16,874 bases of DNA, taken from positions 1-16,874 of the forward strand of contig JBGPLJ010000043.1 of the NCBI GenBank assembly GCA_041486385.1, given 5' to 3'. Under the pieces are notes generated by a model, which saw nothing but the letters and a program-made list of their open reading frames with translations, was not told where the DNA came from and searched no databases. The first letter of the stretch is position 1, and the number at the start of each line of letters is the position of its first letter. Made by a program: the position numbers and the translations under genes. This stretch comes from JBGPLJ01 sp041486385 (GTDB lineage Bacteria; Pseudomonadota; Gammaproteobacteria; Steroidobacterales; Steroidobacteraceae). Below, piece after piece: positions 13,277 through 16,874 of this stretch.

Positions 13277-15337
13277 ATGCCGCGCAAGATCTTCGTCACC
13301 ACGGCCCTGCCCTACGCCAATGGGCCGTTCCACATCGGCCATGTCATGGAGTACATCCAGGCGGACACCTGGGTGCGATTTCAGCGCATGCTGGGCAACG
13401 CAGTGCATTTTGTGGGCGCCGACGATGCGCACGGCGCTCCCATCATGCTCAAAGCCGAGGCGGAAGGCGTCACGCCGGAGGCGCTGGTGGCCCGCATCGC
13501 GGCGGGCCGGCAGAGGTACCTCACAGGCTTTTACCTGAGCTTCGATAACTGGCACTCGACGCACTCGCCCGAGAACGTCGAACTCTCGACCGACATCTAC
13601 CGGCACCTGCGTGCGGCCGGCCTCACCTACATGAAACCGGTCGCGCAGTTCTACGATCCGGTCAAGCAGATGTTTCTCGCAGACCGCTACATCAAGGGCG
13701 AATGTCCGAACTGTCATTCGAAGGACCAGTACGGCGACGCGTGCGAAGTCTGCAGCTCGGTATACGCGCCGACCGACCTCATCAATCCGTATTCGACGCT
13801 CACGGGCGCGGCGCCCGTGCTCAAGACCTCCGATCACTATTTCTTCAGGCTTTCCGACGCGAGGTGCGTCGAGTTCCTGACGCGCTGGATTGACGAGCCA
13901 GGGCGACTGCAAGCCTCGGTAGCCAACAAGGCGCGCGAGTGGCTCGCCGGCAGCGGTGAACAGAAGCTCGGCGACTGGGACATCTCGCGCGATGCGCCCT
14001 ACTTCGGCATCCCGATGCCGGACGCGCCGGGCAAGTACTTCTACGTGTGGCTCGATGCGCCGATCGGCTATCTCGCCGCGCTGAAGAATTATTTCGACTC
14101 CGGCAAAGCCCGCGGCAATGGCGAACCGCGCAGCTTTGCGGACTTCATTGCCGACGACGCCGTGGAGCAGGTGCACTTCATCGGCAAGGACATCATCTAC
14201 TTCCATACGCTCTTCTGGCCGGCGATGCTGAAATTCGCCGGTCGCAAGATTCCGAACAGCGTTTATGTCCACGGCTTCATCCAGCTCGGCGGCGAGAAGA
14301 TGTCGAAGTCGCGCGGCACGGGCTTGAGTCCCTTGCGCTATCTCGATCTCGGCATGAATCCGGAGTGGCTCCGCTATTACATCGCCGCCAAGTTGAACGG
14401 CCATGTGGAAGACATCGAATTCAACCCGGAAGACTTCGTGGCGCGCGTCAACAGCGACCTCATCGGCAAGTACGTCAACATCGCGAGCCGGGCGGCCACC
14501 TTCATCACGAAGCAGTTCGATGGCGCCCTCAAGTACGGTGCGGGCGCGCTCAAAGACGCAGCAAATGCCGTCGGCGCTGCCCAACTGATCCGCGAATCCT
14601 ACGAAGCGCGCGACTCCGCCAAGGCGATTCGCGACATCATGGCGACAGCGGACCACATCAATCAGCAATTCGACGCCGCCAAACCCTGGATCCTCGCCAA
14701 GAACCCATCGAAGCTTGGCGAGCTGCAAGAGGTCTGCTCGCATGCGCTCCTCGGCTTCAAGTTTCTGACCGTCATGCTGGCTCCCGTTCTGCCAAAGACC
14801 GCGGACCGCGTGGCACGCGAGCTCTTCGGGCTCGACCGCAGTTTTCGGTGGAGCGATGCCGAGTCGCTCCCCGAGCGCATTGGACCTTATTCACACCTGA
14901 TGACCCGCGTCGACGCCAAGCAGCTCGACGCACTGTTCGACACCGGCAAGGAATCCGCGCAGATGACCACCGCCAATCCGCAAGCGTCCGTCCCGACCGG
15001 GCCTGCGACAATTTCCGTCGACGACTTCAGGAAAGTCGATCTGCGCATCGCGCGGATCGTCAGAGCCGAGCAGGTCGAAGGCGCGGACAAGCTCCTGAAG
15101 CTCACGCTCGACGTCGGCGCGCTCGGGACGCGCGAAGTCTTCTCCGGCATCAAATCGGCCTACGACCCGGCGGCGCTCGTCGGGCGGCTGACGGTGCTCG
15201 TCGCAAATCTGGCGCCGCGCAGGATGAAATTCGGCGTCTCCGAGGGAATGATCCTGTGCGCGAGCCCCGAGGAAGGGTCGGGAGTTTTTCTGCTTGCGGT
15301 CGACAGCGGAGCCGAACCCGGCATGCGCGTGACCTGA
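13277..15337 (+). CDS. metG: Methionyl-tRNA synthetase
   Basis: MetG charges tRNA-Met and initiator tRNA with methionine in the cytosol. The 686-residue protein is the long, dimeric bacterial type. HIGH is at 19-22 (FHIGHVMEY) and KMSKS at 341-345. The connective-peptide zinc knuckle is C143, C146, C156 and C159. The anticodon-binding helical domain follows (about 390-560), and a C-terminal tRNA-binding OB domain (about 580-686) carries DFRKVDLRIARIVRAEQV and the KLLKLTLDVG segment. A Thr/Ala/Pro-rich linker joins the two. All catalytic motifs are intact. In many gammaproteobacteria metG is divergent from apbC. Here it is separated from it by the kinase-pilT block and is followed by nth after 19 bases. 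Confidence 0.98.
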   Translation: MPRKIFVTTALPYANGPFHIGHVMEYIQADTWVRFQRMLGNAVHFVGADDAHGAPIMLKAEAEGVTPEALVARIAAGRQRYLTGFYLSFDNWHSTHSPENVELSTDIYRHLRAAGLTYMKPVAQFYDPVKQMFLADRYIKGECPNCHSKDQYGDACEVCSSVYAPTDLINPYSTLTGAAPVLKTSDHYFFRLSDARCVEFLTRWIDEPGRLQASVANKAREWLAGSGEQKLGDWDISRDAPYFGIPMPDAPGKYFYVWLDAPIGYLAALKNYFDSGKARGNGEPRSFADFIADDAVEQVHFIGKDIIYFHTLFWPAMLKFAGRKIPNSVYVHGFIQLGGEKMSKSRGTGLSPLRYLDLGMNPEWLRYYIAAKLNGHVEDIEFNPEDFVARVNSDLIGKYVNIASRAATFITKQFDGALKYGAGALKDAANAVGAAQLIRESYEARDSAKAIRDIMATADHINQQFDAAKPWILAKNPSKLGELQEVCSHALLGFKFLTVMLAPVLPKTADRVARELFGLDRSFRWSDAESLPERIGPYSHLMTRVDAKQLDALFDTGKESAQMTTANPQASVPTGPATISVDDFRKVDLRIARIVRAEQVEGADKLLKLTLDVGALGTREVFSGIKSAYDPAALVGRLTVLVANLAPRRMKFGVSEGMILCASPEEGSGVFLLAVDSGAEPGMRVT

Positions 15338-15356
15338 TCACCCGCCTGAGACCACC

Positions 15357-15998
15357 ATGAACCCGAGCCGCACGCGTGCCATCTTCGAGCGCCTGCGGGC
15401 CGCGAATCCGCACCCGACCACGGAGCTGCACTACCAGTCGCCGTTCGAGCTGCTGGTCGCGGTCATCCTCTCGGCGCAAGCGACCGACAAGAGCGTGAAC
15501 CTCGCAACGGCCCGGCTCTTTCCGGTTGCCAACACGCCGGCCGCGATCCTGGCGCTCGGCGTTGCAGGCCTCGCGGGCTACGTCAAGTCGATTGGCCTCT
15601 TCAATACGAAGGCGAAGAACATCGTCGCGACCTGCCGTCTGCTGCTCGAGCGCCACGCAGGTCAAGTCCCGCGTGATCGCGCAGCGCTCGAAGCACTCCC
15701 GGGCGTTGGCCGCAAGACGGCGAACGTCATCCTCAACACCGCCTTCGGTGAGCCGACCATCGCCGTGGACACCCACATCTTTCGCGTCGCGAACCGAACA
15801 GGCCTCGCGCCAGGCAAGGACGTGGCGGCGGTCGAGAAGAAGCTGATGAAGGTGGTGCCCGAGGAATTTCGCAAGGAAGCGCACCACTGGCTCATCCTGC
15901 ACGGCCGCTACGTCTGCCAGGCGCGCAAGCCCGATTGCCCGGCCTGCGTGATCCGCGAATTCTGCGGCTACCGGCAAAAGACCCGGGCTGCGCCCTGA
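15357..15998 (+). CDS. nth: Endonuclease III (DNA glycosylase/AP lyase)
   Basis: Nth removes oxidised pyrimidines from DNA and cleaves the abasic site by beta-elimination, starting base excision repair. The 213-residue protein matches the E. coli enzyme length. The helix-hairpin-helix LPGVGRKTANVIL contains the catalytic Lys (K120), and AVDTHIFRVANR contains the catalytic Asp (D138). The C-terminal [4Fe-4S] loop is intact, with C187, C194, C197 and C203 in the C-x6-C-x2-C-x5-C pattern. The ATG at 15357 follows the metG stop by 19 bases with GAGACC just upstream, so it is probably cotranscribed with metG. In Pseudomonas, rnf genes lie between metG and nth; they are absent here. It is convergent with lpdA, 31 bases away. 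Confidence 0.97.
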   Translation: MNPSRTRAIFERLRAANPHPTTELHYQSPFELLVAVILSAQATDKSVNLATARLFPVANTPAAILALGVAGLAGYVKSIGLFNTKAKNIVATCRLLLERHAGQVPRDRAALEALPGVGRKTANVILNTAFGEPTIAVDTHIFRVANRTGLAPGKDVAAVEKKLMKVVPEEFRKEAHHWLILHGRYVCQARKPDCPACVIREFCGYRQKTRAAP

Positions 15999-16029
15999 TC
16001 CTTGGGTCTGGCGCTCGGGTCAGCGCGGC

Positions 16030-16874
16030 TCATTTCTTCGGCACGTACAGATCGGTGAGCGTGCCCTCGAAGCCTTCAGCCGACATGCCGATGGTCTCGG
16101 ACAGCGTCGGATGGGGATGGATGGTGAGCCCGATGTCCGCGGCGTCCGCGCCCATCTCGATGGCAAGCGCGACTTCAGCGATGAGATCGCCGGCGTTGGG
16201 CCCGACGATGCCGCCGCCGATCACGCGGTGCGTCTCCTCGTCGAATAGGAGCTTGGTGAAGCCGTCATCGCGGTTGAGTGTGAGCGAGCGCGCGTTTGCA
16301 ACCCAGGGAAACATCCCCTTGCCGTAGCGGATGCCCTGCGCTTCGGCTTCGATTTCGGTAACACCGACCCACGCTACTTCCGGATCCGTGTAGGCGACGG
16401 ATGGAATGACACGCGCATCGAAGGCGCGCTTCAATCCCGCCGCCACTTCGGCGGCGACCTTGCCTTCGTGCGACGCCTTGTGCGCGAGCATCGGCGCGCC
16501 AACGACATCGCCGATCGCGAAGATGTGCGCCACGTTCGTGCGCTGCTGCTTGTCGACCTTGATGTAACCGCGTTCGTCGACCACGACACCCGCCGCATCG
16601 GCGCCAATCGCCCGGCCGTTCGGCACGCGTCCGACGGCGACGAGCACCTTGTCGTAGGTTTCCGGTTCGATGGCGGCGGCGCCCGCGAAACTCACGCGCA
16701 AGCCCTGCTTGCGCGCCTCGATGCCGGCGACGCGGGTACCGAGCAGAATCTGCCGGTAGCGCTTCGCCAGGCGCCGCTCGAGCGGACGCACGAGGTCGCG
16801 ATCGCAGCCGGGCATGAGAGCGGCCGTCAGCTCGACGACCGAGACTTCCACGCCCAGCGCATCGTAGACGCAAG
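16030..16874 (-). CDS. lpdA: Dihydrolipoyl dehydrogenase (E3), C-terminal part
   Basis: This is the flavoprotein that reoxidises dihydrolipoamide in pyruvate and 2-oxoglutarate dehydrogenase complexes. The frame is open to the window edge: CVYDALGVEVSVVEL at 16872-16828 is the NAD-domain start seen in E3, so the gene extends beyond 16874. The FAD domain and redox-active cysteine pair are therefore outside. Visible here are DKVLVAVGRVPN, the second FAD contact HIFAIGDVVGAPMLAHKASHEGKVAAE, the dimer-interface start IPSVAYTDPEVAWVG, and the C-terminal active-site His-Glu pair in IHPHPTLSETIG. A GTG at 16851 should not be taken as the start. The His-Glu pair, AYTDPEVAWVG and the end FEGTLTDLYVPKK make E3 far more likely than mercuric or glutathione reductase. 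Confidence 0.93.
   Translation of the reverse strand, partial: CVYDALGVEVSVVELTAALMPGCDRDLVRPLERRLAKRYRQILLGTRVAGIEARKQGLRVSFAGAAAIEPETYDKVLVAVGRVPNGRAIGADAAGVVVDERGYIKVDKQQRTNVAHIFAIGDVVGAPMLAHKASHEGKVAAEVAAGLKRAFDARVIPSVAYTDPEVAWVGVTEIEAEAQGIRYGKGMFPWVANARSLTLNRDDGFTKLLFDEETHRVIGGGIVGPNAGDLIAEVALAIEMGADAADIGLTIHPHPTLSETIGMSAEGFEGTLTDLYVPKK

Noticed and set aside
13217..14743. 508-codon open frame on the minus strand opposite metG
   Set aside because: It lies entirely antisense to an unambiguous metG, is Arg/Val/Asp-rich as expected from a GC-rich shadow frame, and shows no recognisable motif.

Overview
This looks like chromosomal housekeeping DNA from a GC-rich gammaproteobacterium. Hda next to a DUF2066 gene, the purM-purN-DUF3108 block, and apbC-dcd running divergently from metG are typical gammaproteobacterial neighbourhoods. 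A Steroidobacterales/Nevskiales/Xanthomonadales-like genome is my best guess but is not proven. Genes are packed tightly. No gene-free stretch exceeds about 175 bp, and I see no rRNA, tRNA, CRISPR array, IS transposase gene or phage gene.

Layout. (1) 1-1593: the 3' part of a secreted lytic transglycosylase, a convergent acylphosphatase (acyP), and a WrbA-type quinone oxidoreductase. (2) 1594-1656: a 60-bp near-palindromic element fills the whole gap between the convergent wrbA and hda stop codons. It resembles REP/RAYT-type palindromes and probably serves as a terminator. (3) 1654-3948, minus strand: an operon of a DUF2066 periplasmic protein, a CDP-alcohol phosphatidyltransferase and hda, with almost no spacing. 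(4) 4051-6568, plus strand: purM, purN and a secreted DUF3108 protein, with overlapping start and stop codons. (5) 6587-8273, minus strand: apbC (Mrp-type Fe-S carrier) then dcd (dCTP deaminase). (6) 8446-13220, plus strand: an 823-residue HEAT-repeat/Hanks-type Ser/Thr kinase followed by two PilT/PilU-family retraction ATPases. (7) 13277-15998: metG and nth. (8) 16030-16874, minus strand: the C-terminal part of dihydrolipoyl dehydrogenase, running off the window.

The most interesting part is block 6. In Escherichia coli and Pseudomonas, apbC/mrp and metG are divergent neighbours. Here the kinase and the two PilT-like ATPases sit exactly between them. The kinase has about 13-14 HEAT-like repeats, a flexible linker and a complete RD-type catalytic domain, but no membrane segment. 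Its position upstream of two diverged pilus-retraction motors suggests a cytoplasmic signalling module acting on type IV pilus retraction. One motor has lost the first histidine of the His box. The divergent control region carries a mirrored pair of TTATG-N2-TTATG sites.

Several genes (wrbA, pilT-like, metG) have a -10-like box only 6-9 bases before the start codon and no clear Shine-Dalgarno sequence, which hints at leaderless transcripts. Two operon junctions (DUF2066 to phosphatidyltransferase, and purM to purN) use a TTGA overlap with a TTG start.
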